Source: Paracyclopina nana (Eukaryota > Arthropoda > Copepoda > Cyclopoida > Cyclopettidae). Taken from it: a stretch of DNA of 64,000 bases. Location: contig JAGUCH010000006.1 of assembly GCA_019096065.1 (NCBI GenBank), positions 3,058,001 through 3,122,000 of the forward strand. The letters are read 5' to 3'. The notes beneath the pieces were generated by a model. The model was not told where the DNA came from. It saw nothing but the letters and a program-made list of their open reading frames with translations, and did not search any database. Shown piece after piece: positions 42,801-55,700 of this stretch. The position numbers and the translations under genes were made by a program. The first letter of the stretch is position 1, and each line of letters opens with the position of its first letter.

Positions 42801-44668
42801 TCCGTACTTTCCAATCTCCATTCCTCGGTATATTTACCGTAAATTTGGCTGCCAACTCAGAATAATGCAGTTTCTCCCCTTTTGTTTGAGAAACTCATTC
42901 AGTGTTGACACTTTTTCCGGCTGTCTCCGAGAATATTGGCTTGTTAGTCCAATTTCTCGGTTGTCATCCTTATGAGGATGATTGGAGGCCCCTAAAAGAT
43001 CTTCTTCTTTCGTGCCAGCAAATGGAAAAATGTAGCATACTTTAGGCATTTTGCACTTTGGTCCATAACTGTCAATGCAGCAAAAAGTCACCATAGAGGA
43101 TGTCACGTTTTGGCAGATTTGATTCAAAGAAAAGAAAAGATAGCTCCTTTTTGCCCACTGACATTATATTCAGAGCCAAAATTAAATGTGTGTACATTTT
43201 TCAGTTTCAGGCGGAAAAAATAGAATCCGAATTACCAGTTCAGTGGCTATCAGATTGACTTCCAAAACTTTTACTTTACTTTTACTTTTACAGAGTGGAC
43301 AAGGCGGTAGACTGATAACATGAAATACATGCTGGGCTAAAATCAAATCGAATGCAGGATCCTCCTCTGATCAGTGCAAAGTTTGTCTTTCTAATTCCCA
43401 GAAAACTTCATATTTTTCACCCAAGAGCCGCTGTAAGAAAAGATGTTGAGCAAATTAGAAAAATTCCTACTGTGCGTGAGATTAGTTTTCTCCACGGAAA
43501 TTACTTATACCTAGATGGATGAACATGATCCTATTAAGTTTTTATCTTGCTGGATCCAAAAATAAGACATTGATTTTTGGTTATTCTCAACTGCATGAAA
43601 AGTCGCAGTCACCATCAAAGGAAAAGGCAATTTTGGCATTGCAGCTTCATCTTCATCAACATCTTTTACCTCCACCAGAGCATCTTTTCCTGCTTCGCAC
43701 AAAATTGACTTTTTTATGGCTGTCAATTTGCATCTCACATGCACAATTTGAAGTTTGAGAAAAAGCACCTGGAAAAGAAAACTAAACCCCCTGCAAACCA
43801 GAGAGTGGCACTTAATTTCACTTATTTTAACTTAAATTTGGGATTTGCTTTCTTTGATTTATTGTTTAACGTGAAGCTCAGATCAGCAAAGTATGTCATT
43901 TGAAAGTTTATTCAATAGTTGTTCATTTTCCTTTTTGAGCCTCGGTTGCCAGCCACTCTTTGGTTTTAAGAGTATTTAGATCAAACTCAGTAGGAAAACC
44001 AATATGCTGAAGATGATGGGATTTTAGTCACTTCCAAAGCCTCAGAAGAGTTGATCCATTCCAGCTTTCTAATTTTGGCTCTTATGTCACCATCGAACTC
44101 GTTTCTGATAATACTGTATTTCGAAATCATATTATATAGCCTACAAAACTGGTTGTGTCTCCATAAATAGGAAATATAGCATATGTAGTATGATGACAAT
44201 AATGGTTACAGTTGAGTAATTTAATGCTGTGTGGTTTTTAAATGCTTTTGCAAGGATTTTCAAATAGTACGCACAATGCAGTATAGTAGTAATTGAACAG
44301 AAATTGGCAACAGTAGTCAAAAGCATGATGGGCGTGTGAGAATTTGTTGTTTTCTTAATGATTTCTAGGTTTCATCGAAGCATAGCCGAAATTTGCATGC
44401 ATTTGCATACCATTACACCACATTCACACTTCCTGCTCAGATTAGTTAGTGTTTGCCACACCAGAGCTGCTACGAAGTGGGCTCAATCAAAAAGTTGGGC
44501 CCTTTCTCATCCTGCAAAGAAGAAATTGTTGTAGAATTAATTTTGCACAGAAGGATTACAAAATGTCGCTGTAGCACAGGGATTACAAGCTAGGGGATAT
44601 AATTAGCATAAAATAAGGCTTAGCTGTCTATTGATCAAAATCAGAAAGCATCAGAAACACGTACATAC
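39870..44668. other. Intergenic DNA, no gene recognised
   Basis: AT-rich spacer upstream of the imidazolonepropionase gene. I see only a short CTTTTA microsatellite at about 43269-43292 and chance frames. No RNA gene is recognised. Confidence 0.5.
44660..44668. repeat. 9-bp direct repeat CGTACATAC (left)
   Basis: CGTACATAC borders the fold-back element and is repeated at its other border, 45169-45177. It is consistent with a 9-bp target duplication. Confidence 0.75.
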
Positions 44669-45168
44669 GGGCGGCCGTACTTGGATCGACTAGGACATAC
44701 TGTCCCTGGATAGACTGCAACAGATCGTCCTTGGATAGACAGACAGAACTCATAGTCCCTGGATCGACGAGACGGATAGTCCTTGGATCGACTACTATGA
44801 CTTAGCAGGACCTAGGTCGACTAGAACGAACTGTGCTAGGATAGACTGACATAACTGACTGTCCCTGCATCGAAAAACGGATCGTCCTTGGATCGACAGC
44901 TAGAACGTACTGTAAAATGTTAGAATTCAACAAAAACTTTTGTTCTATCCAAGGACTGTATGTTCTCATAGTCGATCCGAGGACGATTCGTCTTGTCGAT
45001 CCAAGTACATTTCGTTTTTCTTGTCTAACCTAATACATGTCAGTCCTGGTCGATCCAAGGACTGTGTGTTCTGACAGTCGGTCCACGGATGATCCGTTTT
45101 GTCGATGCAAGGGCGGTTCGTCGTAGTCTATCCACGGATGATCCGTTGTCGATCCAAGGGTAGGAGTC
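44669..45168. mobile_element. Fold-back-like element made of short repeats, 500 bp
   Basis: The left half holds about nine degenerate copies of a word close to GTCCTTGGATCGAC, all in one orientation. From about 44938 the right half holds a similar number of the reverse complement (GTCGATCCAAGGAC). The two halves could fold on each other. A 9-bp direct repeat flanks it, as for fold-back and Mutator-like elements. No coding frame is present. Unit spacing is irregular (about 25-45 bp), so this is not a simple satellite. Confidence 0.7.
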
Positions 45169-45177
45169 CGTACATAC

Positions 45178-45534
45178 ATCATGGAGCTTTCCAATCTTTC
45201 GGAGAGCATGATTGCACAATTTCCCCATAAAACTGCATTCGCCCGTTACATTTCTCAAAACATACCACAGATTGCCGAACATTTTCGGAGAAAATAAGCC
45301 CCAATATGAACCGAGCCTATTTTTCCAAGGCCTACATAATCAGACGCTCGAATTGGATCCCGATCAATCATTGCACAGAATATCAGCCCCTTGATTAGCC
45401 TTATTTAAATTCTTTATACAGCTCGATTTGAGCAATAAAGGGAACTCATTTTAAAATCAAAATTCTAATTAGTTTTCAAGATTTCTAATTTTTAAAGTAT
45501 CTCACCGAGTGTAAGTACGAGGCAATTCGGGAAT
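45178..45534. other. Gap between fold-back element and receptor gene 3' end
   Basis: No gene recognised. It probably contains the 3' UTR of the LRR receptor, whose stop codon is at 45535-45537 on the minus strand. Confidence 0.45.
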
Positions 45535-48500
45535 TCATGCGATTGTTTCCCTGACGCCAATCATGTCCTCGGTGGGGGACGTCACCTCGTGTTCCATTAA
45601 TCGTGACTGGTCTCCCGAGGCCGCCGAGGCCACCACCGCGACCTCGGAGGCCGGAAAATTGGCGTAGGTGACGCTCGAGTGTTCCGAGGGCGACATGATG
45701 ATTTCGCGCTGCGACGACGCGTCGTCGCCCTTGGACCTCATGTGCACCAAATGGTTATGGTAGGTGTACCACCTCAGCAGCGAGAGGGAGAGGCATGAAA
45801 TCACGAGAGTGGTGAGAATCAAGGTCACCGTGATCAAGGTCACGTAGTCCGTCTCGATCCCGAGGGCGACCTCGTAGCCCGAATTTCGGGTCGTCAGCAA
45901 CGTTGAGCTAATGGGGATGACGAACTCCGCCTTGCGCAAGCACAGCTCGAAAAGGTACTCGACGCCGGGCTCGAGGCCGTTCACTGTGTACGAGTTCATT
46001 TTGAGGCCGACGTCAATGTCCATGTACTGTTTCACGTGCGAATCGAGCGGAGCGGCACGCTTCACTTGCAGTATGTAGCCCCGGCCCGTGGAGAGGGCGC
46101 CAGAGGTGTTCCAACTCAGCGTCACGAACGTTGAGGCCACCGAAATGGGGAAGATTTGGATGTGTTCAGACTGAAAGAGAAGAAGGCTTTGAAATTTCGA
46201 GCGGAGCTGATAGTTGAGCGGAATTCATCTCTGCATTCTATAATTGTGACAAGTTTATTAATAGGAGCAATAACGTGCGGGTTCCTTAATTAATCTCTCT
46301 CACTTGGGCATTGCATATATACGCGCAGCTAGCGTGTTTTAAGAACATTGCATCCTACTTTTCCCTTTTAGTACTTTTGAGGATATACAAATAGTAAGCT
46401 TGCGAGGCCTCAATGCATAGGTTTCTTCATTGATTTGCGTCACTTGGGAGATTATGCTCACTAATAACTTTTCTTAGACATTCATGAATCCTAAAGGGCG
46501 ATCCCATATTCGAATTTTTAGTCAAGTTACGTTGCTAAAACAGCAACCTTACTTGATCAGTTAAGTTCAGCTTGTTCTAGCCAAGTTCGGTTCGTTTTAG
46601 CAATGTTCAGTTGACCGCTGAGTTGACACGCCAACGCGTTGTACATCCGCAGCTGATGAGCAAAGTTAGCTTTTCTCAATTAAGCGAGCTTCACTTACTA
46701 TGCATGTGAAAACACTTTTTGTAGCTAAGTTCAGTTTGGCAACTGAACTTAACTGGGCAAGTAAGCTAGTACTACATAAAATCAAGCTAAGTTAAGTTCT
46801 ACCTACATAAATATCTGGGAACGGAACTGAACTAAACTTTACTTTCTACCTAACTTAACTTGACTAACTGGCCAATACGGGAACGCCCTTAAGACTGGTG
46901 AATGGAAATCTCAGGAGGGAACTTTAATGTACTCCAACACTGATTGCAATTAATTTCCAATCAAGTAGGAACGCTGTAATTATTGCATTTCATCGCGTAA
47001 CAGCTCTGGGATTGGAATCATGAATTTGGACGCACAATCGGAGTTCACATTCTCCCTCACTACTGTGCCCAAACTGGTTTTTTAAATAGAAAGCATGTGT
47101 TCTGCTGAGCCGGATTAAGGTCTCAGCTTGAATAAAACATAAGCCCCAGTGAATACACTATATAATCAGCTCATTTACTATAGAGGGATCACAGATGCTT
47201 CGAAGCTGGAAAATATCAGTTTATCAGCGTCATGCCTAGGATTACATGTGGGTCTTTTCTCACTAGGATCAAATATGAAACAGAGCAGACTTGCATGTTT
47301 TTTCCCTCATTTTCTGCAGGAGAAGTGCCAAGATGGCTCCGTATCGGAATAATTTACTGCATAATCCTCATAAAAGACCATGCATCAAAAAGGGCCCTAA
47401 TTATTGGCCTTACTTTCTGCAACATGACCTTATTCCACTAGAAAATTGGATAACGGCATTATCAGGCTTGAGTGCCATCCTCGATGGAAAAATTGCTTGG
47501 TTAACAAAGGTGAAATACGATATGAGCTTTTACTGAAAAAGGTGAAATATTGGTAGCTTGTTCCCTTTACAGACTCAAAATGTTCACACTTATTTGTTTT
47601 ATGTTAAGTAATGATCCTACAAAAAAATTCATAGAGCACAGTTTAAACAGCAGGACACGTAAATTGCGGTAAAAATTCTTTTTAGTTACGAGATGAAAGA
47701 AAATGGGCTTTCTTCCAGCAACGGATCGAGTGCAGCCTCGAGTACCCTCAGCTACCATCTTTTTCCAGGACCAGGATAGGTGGACAAATATTTTTTATTA
47801 AAAAAGGGAATGAAAAGCCCTTGACAAGATGTCTGAGTCGACTTTTGAAGACCATAGAGAGGCTTGTTGAAAACTTGAGGAGGGGCTAAAAACGGTTGTT
47901 TTACATTGAGGCGCCACCTGGTGTAGAAATAGTGCAATTTTAAATTGATGACATTTGCTAATTGGAGAAGAGCTAATTTTTGCCAGGAGGAGGCAGCATC
48001 ACAAATTTGTGCAAATTGCACTTTAGCACCTTTACTCAAGTTCCAAAAGTTGGAACAGCCCAACAACTGCTATGGTAACTGTAAGAGGTAACTAAGAGCC
48101 AAACTTTTAATTTCTTTCCCTCCGAAAGTTGGGCTCAATTTTGCACTCCAAATGGAAGAACATTGCAAATAGAAGATCTAAATTCAAAATTCCCCTTAAA
48201 AAGAGCCATAGAGGAGGGAAAAAGCTATTTAATGGAGCTAGTAGAAGGCCTACTACTATTCTGCCACACGAGAAGTATCTATAATGGCTAGATAACACTG
48301 AATACATTAGTAGTTAATTTTAGTAAAAACAGCCATAAAAGCCAAGAGTTCCAATTTTTGTTTAGTGCCAGAATGCTACTCTTTCCTTCTTCTATATTTC
48401 TATAGCACAACTTTGGCTCTTCCCCACAAAAGAAAAAGAAACTGGTTACATTGCAGACCTTGGACAGCTCAAAGTAGGATATGCGGCAAACTGCTATACT

Positions 48501-51500
48501 ATAGGGAAAAACAAAGCAACTACCAAATGTGGCGGCTGAAAAATGGGACGTTTGACCCATTTTGAACTTGTTTTCGATTTTAAGGCAAATGGATCAGCGC
48601 ATACAGCGACGAGCGTGCGCGCGACCACGTGGTTTTTGTTTACATTTGACATTTACAGAACTAGTGGTTCCTCATAAAGAATGCCACAAATAATTGGAAT
48701 TGCTCAATGACAGCTGAGATGCATAGCATAAAGAGAAGAAGAGGCCATGTGTGTCACTTCCTAAAAGTTCGCTTAAACTTCTTCAGTACGTGTGATGCAT
48801 CATTGCAACTATCACAAAAGTTCAAAAGGACCTTTTAAAAGTATCACAATTTGACAATGGGATTCCGGAACATCAGGCACTTTGAGCAGTGCGTTGCGTT
48901 GGTGGTGGCCATTTTATTGCGTAGTTTGATCATCCCATAAAAGAGGAGCTTCAATGCTAAAGTCTGGTGCGAAAAAAATCGTACACTCAATCTAGCGCAT
49001 GATACAATGAGAAAGCCTGGGATATTGGTGCCATCTTTTTCTGATCAGGCTCTATATCTACCACTAGATGCATTTTAAGCCACCATACCCTTTAGGACCT
49101 CAACAGACCCACTGGGAAAGGTCCAAAAAAGCCATATGTGCAACATAGTAGTATGCGTCCATCAGAGTAATTGAAATTTGTGGAAATAAGGGCATTAGGT
49201 AATAGTTTGCTATTTTTCGGGATACATGTTGCTATGAGGACTTTTGACTTTGACAGAATAAGAAGCTTTTCTTAGCTTTAACATTTGGCATAGACTTTTG
49301 CTGGCATATTCTTCTCAGCACATTGAGAGAATTGGAAGCCTCATTTGACGAAGTTTTGTTAAACAAAAAAGAGGGTGGTATAGTTCTACTACAACGTACT
49401 GTGTATAGTGTTATGCGAAAGAGGCCAAGATAAATGGAGCCTCAAGTTTTGTCATGAAAAGCAGAGGGGACTTTTTTTAAGCAGCAGCAGCTTCAAGTTT
49501 GAATAGATGATGTTTAAACATTTTGTCTACAAAGGGACAGAGAGATTTTTTAATTAGACCAAGGTTAAACCACTTTTCAAACTTTTTTTGCTGGTCTCCA
49601 TTTGCCATACGGAACATTTTTGCTGGGTGTACTTGGTGTTTTTATTGAGAGCTGCCAGTATTGCAAAGTATTGTAGATATATTGTGTAGGATACTCCCAT
49701 CTGAAGATGGATGGAGTGGCGCATTTTGATGGACAGTAGGAGTCAAGAAGAGCATTCGCTTGAGGCTACCAATCGATCTCATTCATAGAAAAAAGTGAAG
49801 CAAAGCAAAGTTGATGCTTCTTGTTTTGGTGACTAGTGTGCCTGCCGTGCCGCGCCATTGTGCTGTTGGCGCACGTGCTACAGACGCGTTGTAACAAATG
49901 TAAACAAAGGCTGCCAAGTCAGCTGATGTTTCTAGTAGAAGCTGCTTCTTCAATTAATCATAACGTGAGAGCAAGGGATCTCGTTTGAAAGCTTCAGAGG
50001 CTGTCAGCTCCATTTATTTGCAATGACAAGCCAGCCGAAGATGATTGGAAATGACAATGGCAGCCTTTTTCTGGCCTTTTGACCATGCGAATCACGTATG
50101 GATGCGTGTGTATATTACTTCTTCCCCCATGGGGCTAGTATACAATAATTCTTTGAAATAAGGATGATCAGTTCTTTTTGATTTTGTCATAAGGCAACAA
50201 CGTACCAAGCCCGGGGGAATATGTATGCATAGCAAGGGAGAAAATTAAGCCCGGGGAAATCTAGAGTAAAAGTGCATCTGCAGTCTATAAGGGAATCCCA
50301 GACAATCCATGACAGGAATGTCAAGTAGGGTCAACACATATTCTGAACTACAGATCAGCTCTTTTTGGGATGATACACTCATCATTAGTCACATTGTATA
50401 TATGTATATGGTACATTTTCATAGACTAGGATTTTAATTAGGCTAACAACTTACCTTCACATTTAGGACCACTTTCCTCTGATCCTGTCCAAACTTGTTT
50501 TTGGCCACACATGTGTACTTGCCAGAGTCTGATGGGTGCAAATATCTCACAGTGAGGCTCGAGTCCATCATGCACGCCCTTTGATGGCACTGGCCTTCTT
50601 TGACCACATTGCTACCTTCACGCACCTCTTCCTCATCATGGATGGACTGGGGCAGCCTCCAGTGAAGCTCGAGGTCGTGAGAACCAAGAGCCTTGCACAG
50701 CCAAGACACATTTTTTCCCATCAGTTCCTCGGTGAGGTCTCCAAAAAGGGGCAGAATGTAGGGCTCGCACTCCTGAGACAACTGGCCCGCCATATCTTTC
50801 AGTGCGACCTTTTGGAGGCCATTGTTGGTGCACTCGAGGTCATCCACCCCTTGAATTCTTGGATTCGAGGCTATCAGTAGCTGGGCCAGCCATCTGAGGC
50901 TGCAGTGGCAATTAAAATGGTTGCCATTCAAGTAGATCGCCCTCAGTTTGGCCATGACCGGCTCCACAACGCCATACTCCAGGGCATACAGGTCATTTTT
51001 GGACAAGTCCAGAGCTGCCAGCTGAGGGGCATCGTCCAGAAACCTTGGTGCCACATATTTGAGGCTGGGGTTATCATTGATCGTCAGAGTTTTGAGGTCT
51101 CTCATGGTCTCCAGACTGCCAGCCTCAATTTGCTCCAGATTGGGACATTTTGAGAGGGATAAAAACTCTGTGCGGACTCGGCTCAAATCGCCATGGCCTG
51201 GAATGGGAGAATAATGAGAATAAGATGGAACGATAAGACATGTGGGCTCTCTTCTTTTCTGGGTCATCAACGAGATGTTGCTTAATGTCCTTGATCACAA
51301 TGAAAGGCGGAATAAAAACTCAGGACTGGTTTGTTTCCGATTCAATTGTTGCTGAATAAAGTAGAAGAGAACAATTCATGTTCAGGCATTTCAAGTCTTT
51401 CCCTTCATATGTTAAGCTATTCTGTGAATATTTGCTGCCTAACAGAAATTTGATAAAGTCAGAAGGGAATAAGAAATGCTCTTTTGCAAAGGAAGAGGCC

Positions 51501-52774
51501 ACCAATAGTATTGAAAAACCATATCTTTTTACTAAAGTTATCTGCTGCTTGGGCCTTTTTTCGATCAAGTCAGGTGAAGACTCTATACAATGGGAAATAT
51601 CTCAACTGTGCTCCCGCCTGAAAATGCAGTTGGCCTTTGTTAACTTGGTCTTCTAGCAAGCTTATTTTTGCCTGCGTCTGCCCAGAAATAATGCCCCCAG
51701 TGCAACCAGCTAACAAGCTTTGAAGTATTAAAGTTTCTTACCCAGAACTTGCAACGGATTTCCATCCAGAACGAGAGTTCTTGCCTCAGTCAATTTCCTC
51801 AGTGGCAACGAGGGAATTTTCTTTAAATTATTAAAGCTCAAGTCCAAGTGACTGATGTTCATGCCCACAAAAACATTATCCTCGATCCTCATGAGGCTGT
51901 TATGGCTGAGGTCCAACAATGCCAGCAAGGTTAAGTGGCCGAAAGTGCCATCATTTAGCCTCGAAAAAGTATTTGAGGCCAAATTTATCTCAGTCAGCTT
52001 GGGAGAAGTTTCAAACAAATGGACTCCCACCGTGGACAAGGCGTTGCCAGACAAGTCCAGAGTTTCCAAGGAGGGAAGGCCAAAGGCCGATTCAGACACT
52101 GTATGAAGTCCATTGCCACTTAGGTTCAAGCTTTTCAGGCTGGGAAACCCGTTCAAGACATACGCGTGGATCACGTGCAAGTGGTTATTGCTCAGGTCCA
52201 GATGAACCAAGTTGAAGACTGGTGCATCAATCGACTTGGAAACAGACCTGAAATAACAACAATAGTCTTCTTAATTCAGCTACACTTTTCTATTAGGCAA
52301 AAGCTCGGATCACGCTCGTCAGCGCCCTGACAGTGACCGGCCCGTTCGAAATGTAAACAAATCTTCGCCGCGCGCTCGCGTGCGCAGACTCAATACAGTT
52401 TAACTGAGTGAGCTGCTTCGCTTTTTGAAGCCGGTATATTAGATACATCTTCCAATTAAAGGAATGAATTACCTGAGGCCGTTGCTCTCGAGGCTGAGTA
52501 GCCTGAGGGCAGGGAAATGTTTGAGAAAGACGAAGTCGATTTGCGGGATCCTGTTTGAGGCGAGGAGCAAATCTGAGGCCTTGCTGTCCTCAATCGGGAT
52601 TGGAGGCTGGGTCAAATTACTACCCGTGCAATTGAGCACGTTGCTGCTCCCACTGCCGCAACGACAGCCTCGTGGGCAATCGACTTCGGAAATTTTCTCC
52701 CGAATCATCTCCACGGCCTCGATGTGGCCGAGGACGAAGAGGACATAGATGATCATCTTCTTGGACTTCATCAT
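45535..52774 (-). CDS. LRR-Ig-FN3 transmembrane receptor, 728 aa, four coding exons
   Basis: Exons on the minus strand are 52774-52473, 52247-51742, 51197-50455 and 46170-45535, joined in frame by GT-AG introns. Order: signal peptide (about 1-20), LRR N-terminal cysteine cap (C33, C37, C39, C49), around ten leucine-rich repeats (LDLSNNHL, LNLSGNGL, LDLSGNAL and others), C-terminal cap (FNCHCSLRWL with ECTNNG), an Ig domain closed by DSGKYTCVAKN, an FN3 domain (TLSWN, GLEPGVEYLFELC), one transmembrane helix at about 627-650, and a cytoplasmic tail of about 78 residues. This layout matches LRRN, LRIT or LRFN-type adhesion receptors of neural tissue; I cannot name an ortholog. An acceptor (CCCCTTTTCAG) just before the ATG suggests an upstream 5' UTR exon. 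The last intron is 4.3 kb and contains a TIR element. Confidence 0.93.
46495..46889 (+). mobile_element. MITE-like TIR element, copy B (395 bp)
   Basis: Same length as copy A (1553-1947) and nearly identical. It sits in the large last intron of the LRR receptor gene, antisense to it. TAA occurs on both sides (TAA before AGGGCG, TAA after CGCCCT), a possible 3-bp target duplication. Confidence 0.8.
47911..47923 (-). promoter_or_regulatory. CTCF-like motif in receptor intron
   Basis: Read on the minus strand the word is CACCAGGTGGCGC, close to the CTCF core. It lies in the last intron of the LRR receptor gene. Motif match only. Confidence 0.4.
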
Positions 52775-55700
52775 GCTGAAAAGGGGAAAAACTGACGTTA
52801 CTTTGCTGATTGGATGTCCAACGAGCTCTTTATGGTGCCAATAAGGCCGAGAAGACAGAAAGTGGTCATTGTCAGAGCTTGACAATTGATTGCAGGTATT
52901 TAGTTTCATACGTCAGATTTCCAAGCTGAGAGCAAAGAAATGGACACAGGGAAGAAGCTGTGATGCTCGTTAAGAAGATTAGTGCCATTTAGCAAGGCTT
53001 CTACAGGCTTTTTGGCAGACTGAAAAATTATCACCCTCAAGGTAAGTGACAAAAAAAACCTTAATTTTTTGGCTCTTCTTGCCTTTAATCTCATACATCT
53101 TTAAAATAGATAAACAAAGTCAATCAATGATCCCAGACATTTTTTTGGCAGACTGAAAAATTATCACCATAAGGGTAAGTGACAAAATAGCTCTTTTTAG
53201 CGTTTTTCTTGCCTTTAATCTGTAAGATAGAGAATTAGCAATCCCAGACGTTTTGGTAGGCAAGCAATTTTTTAGAGCCCAGCAAGTTTTAAATTGGACT
53301 ATATCAAGCCAAAAGTGTTTTGCAACAATCCATCACTGCCAACTTGATACCTTAAAAAACATGGAGTGTTAATAAGATTCATTGGTTTTCTTGGCCAAAT
53401 TACACAAATCCCTGTCATTAATCTTGGCGAAAAAGGCCGGAAAGTTATCTCTTTTGGAGGAGTAACCGTGTGGTTTGCAATCAAGGAATTAATCTCGGGT
53501 TGTTATTGCCTTCTCTCTCTCCTTAATGACGCCATCACTAAAAAGCCATTAACTGAAGCCCATACGCGTTATCCCAGTTTTTGGGCCTATATTCGTGTTA
53601 CTCACATAATGCTCAACTTGCACGCAAGTCAATATGAATTATTTCTACCTCGTTTGATCTCGCTCGTATATTTTACTCTACATGTACTTTTTCTGTCAGT
53701 TATACATACATGCGTAGGTAAGTGATGGAGCAAGCCTAAATTTTTTTTGGCCGGATCAAGCTTTAGCATTCATAGAGCTTTTTGAGTCGGAGCAAGCAAT
53801 GTTATCATCAGAAAAAAGCTTGGGTGTGGAATCAAAGATTTAAAGTGAAAATGGGAGCTTTATTGTACTTATGCGTTGATTTTCCTTTATTGTCTTTTGG
53901 CATCAAGCTGACTGGTGGAAATATTTCAATCTGGCAAAAAAGCCAACGAGAGATAAATACAATGACAGAAATCCACTTAATGAGTTCATTTCTGCTCTCT
54001 TGCAAGTTCTACCATTAAAGCGTTGAAAGTAGATGTGAAAGCTCTTGCTTTCTAAACGATGCCTTTCCCACTGAATGATTCATGTGTGTATTTGACAAAG
54101 GCTTGCTAGTAGATTACTACGTTTGCATATTCATTGTGTGAATGATGCTGTGATACTGGTTTCACCAGGATTAGCTTCCTTTGTTTTTAGCAACTCATCA
54201 TCATGTTGCTTATGAAGACAAAAAAGCGCTTGCTATTTACCACCAAGACTTGATAATGGATCATTGCAATCATTGTGGTGTAACAGCTAGTAAGTGTGGT
54301 GCTTTTGTTCAAGTCACTTTTCTATAGATGCTTTATAGTAGATCTCTTCTTCTCCAAGCAGTGAAAGGGGACGTTGCTGTTGTCCCAAATATCCAATAGA
54401 GCAGCAAGAAGAAAAGCGATAAGAGCTTTTTATACAAATTCACCTACAAAAACGCGCACAGATATGCAATAAAAAGTGACTTCCTTATGCGCTTACAAAA
54501 GTAGCTGTATTTGCTCTAATGTTTGCTCAGTAAGTAGGTTAATCAAGATCTTCTCACAATAACATGGAAGTGTTCAAACATTAGCTAGCAGCAGTAGTTG
54601 TTGCAAAGGAGAAGAAAATAGTACTTCTCTTAATAGTTTTCCACACCTGATCTGTATCCTTTATTGCTTCCTGTGCAATGGCTACTAGCAATTTCTCCAA
54701 GGCTTTCCTTTTTAATAGTATGGTTGCTGTGTCATTGCCATCTAAAGTGTCCGACTTTCATTAGCATCACCAGCTTACAAGCTCTCTGATGCATTACTTG
54801 GTGCTGATTGAGCACACAGCTAGCAGCTGCTATCGATACATCTAAGTAGTAGTGTGCACCTTTCAGCTTTTGTTGTCACCCTATTTCTATTAAAAGCTGC
54901 TAAAAGGTAGAAGTAGTCTGGCATCATAAAGAAAAGCAACGGATTTTGCCGATGTACTATTACATTTGGATACATCAAAGGACTGGCACATAAGTGGAAT
55001 TCCTGGCATTTTTGTGGGTTTTTACCTGATTGATGTTGTCCCTATGCAAATAGCCAGTTTATGCTGGGAGCAAGGATGAAAAATGCTCCTTATTCATGAT
55101 GTTGATGGCAAGCTCTCATTTTTGGTTGCAAGTCACATTTTTGAGCTCATGTTGATCCTACGCAAGTTTGTTTACTACTGAGCCCAAAGAAAGCGTGCGA
55201 GACTTTCATATAGTATGTAGTATTGCAGGCTCCTCTTGCTCTTCTGCAATGTCCCTTCAATTGCGGCCCTCGAGGATGGGAGCTTTCTAATTTTGTTTGC
55301 TATACTATATACGGCTTAACCCGAGATGCTAGCTTAAAATACCTACTTTGCATCGGTGTCATTACGACAAGCTGCTTACTTTGTGCGCGCGACCTCATTG
55401 GGTACAGAATACTGCAAGTGCTGAGCTAGTAATTATTCATAGGGCTATTTCACGAAAACATAATCAGGCTTAGATTTTGTACGGTGTGGCACTTTGAGTC
55501 TTTCATGAATTAATGTGAGGCAAAACCTGCGAATTTTTTCCATGCTAAAAAATGCAATTAAAAAACGATTTTTTAAACAATCATATTTTGAAGTTTCTTT
55601 TAAAAAACCGTTGCATTGACTAAATTAATTCAAATAAAATTACTGTTTTTCAGTGAACAGATTTGTTGAAGTGCTGATTTTTAACTAGATTGCTCACAAT

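Noticed and set aside
44669-45168. CRISPR-like array
   Set aside because: Repeats are degenerate, irregularly spaced and switch orientation midway, in an animal genome; a fold-back element explains it better.
53366-53725. 119-codon plus-strand frame with hydrophobic stretches
   Set aside because: No start context, splice partner or recognised family; AT-rich hydrophobic frames arise by chance here.
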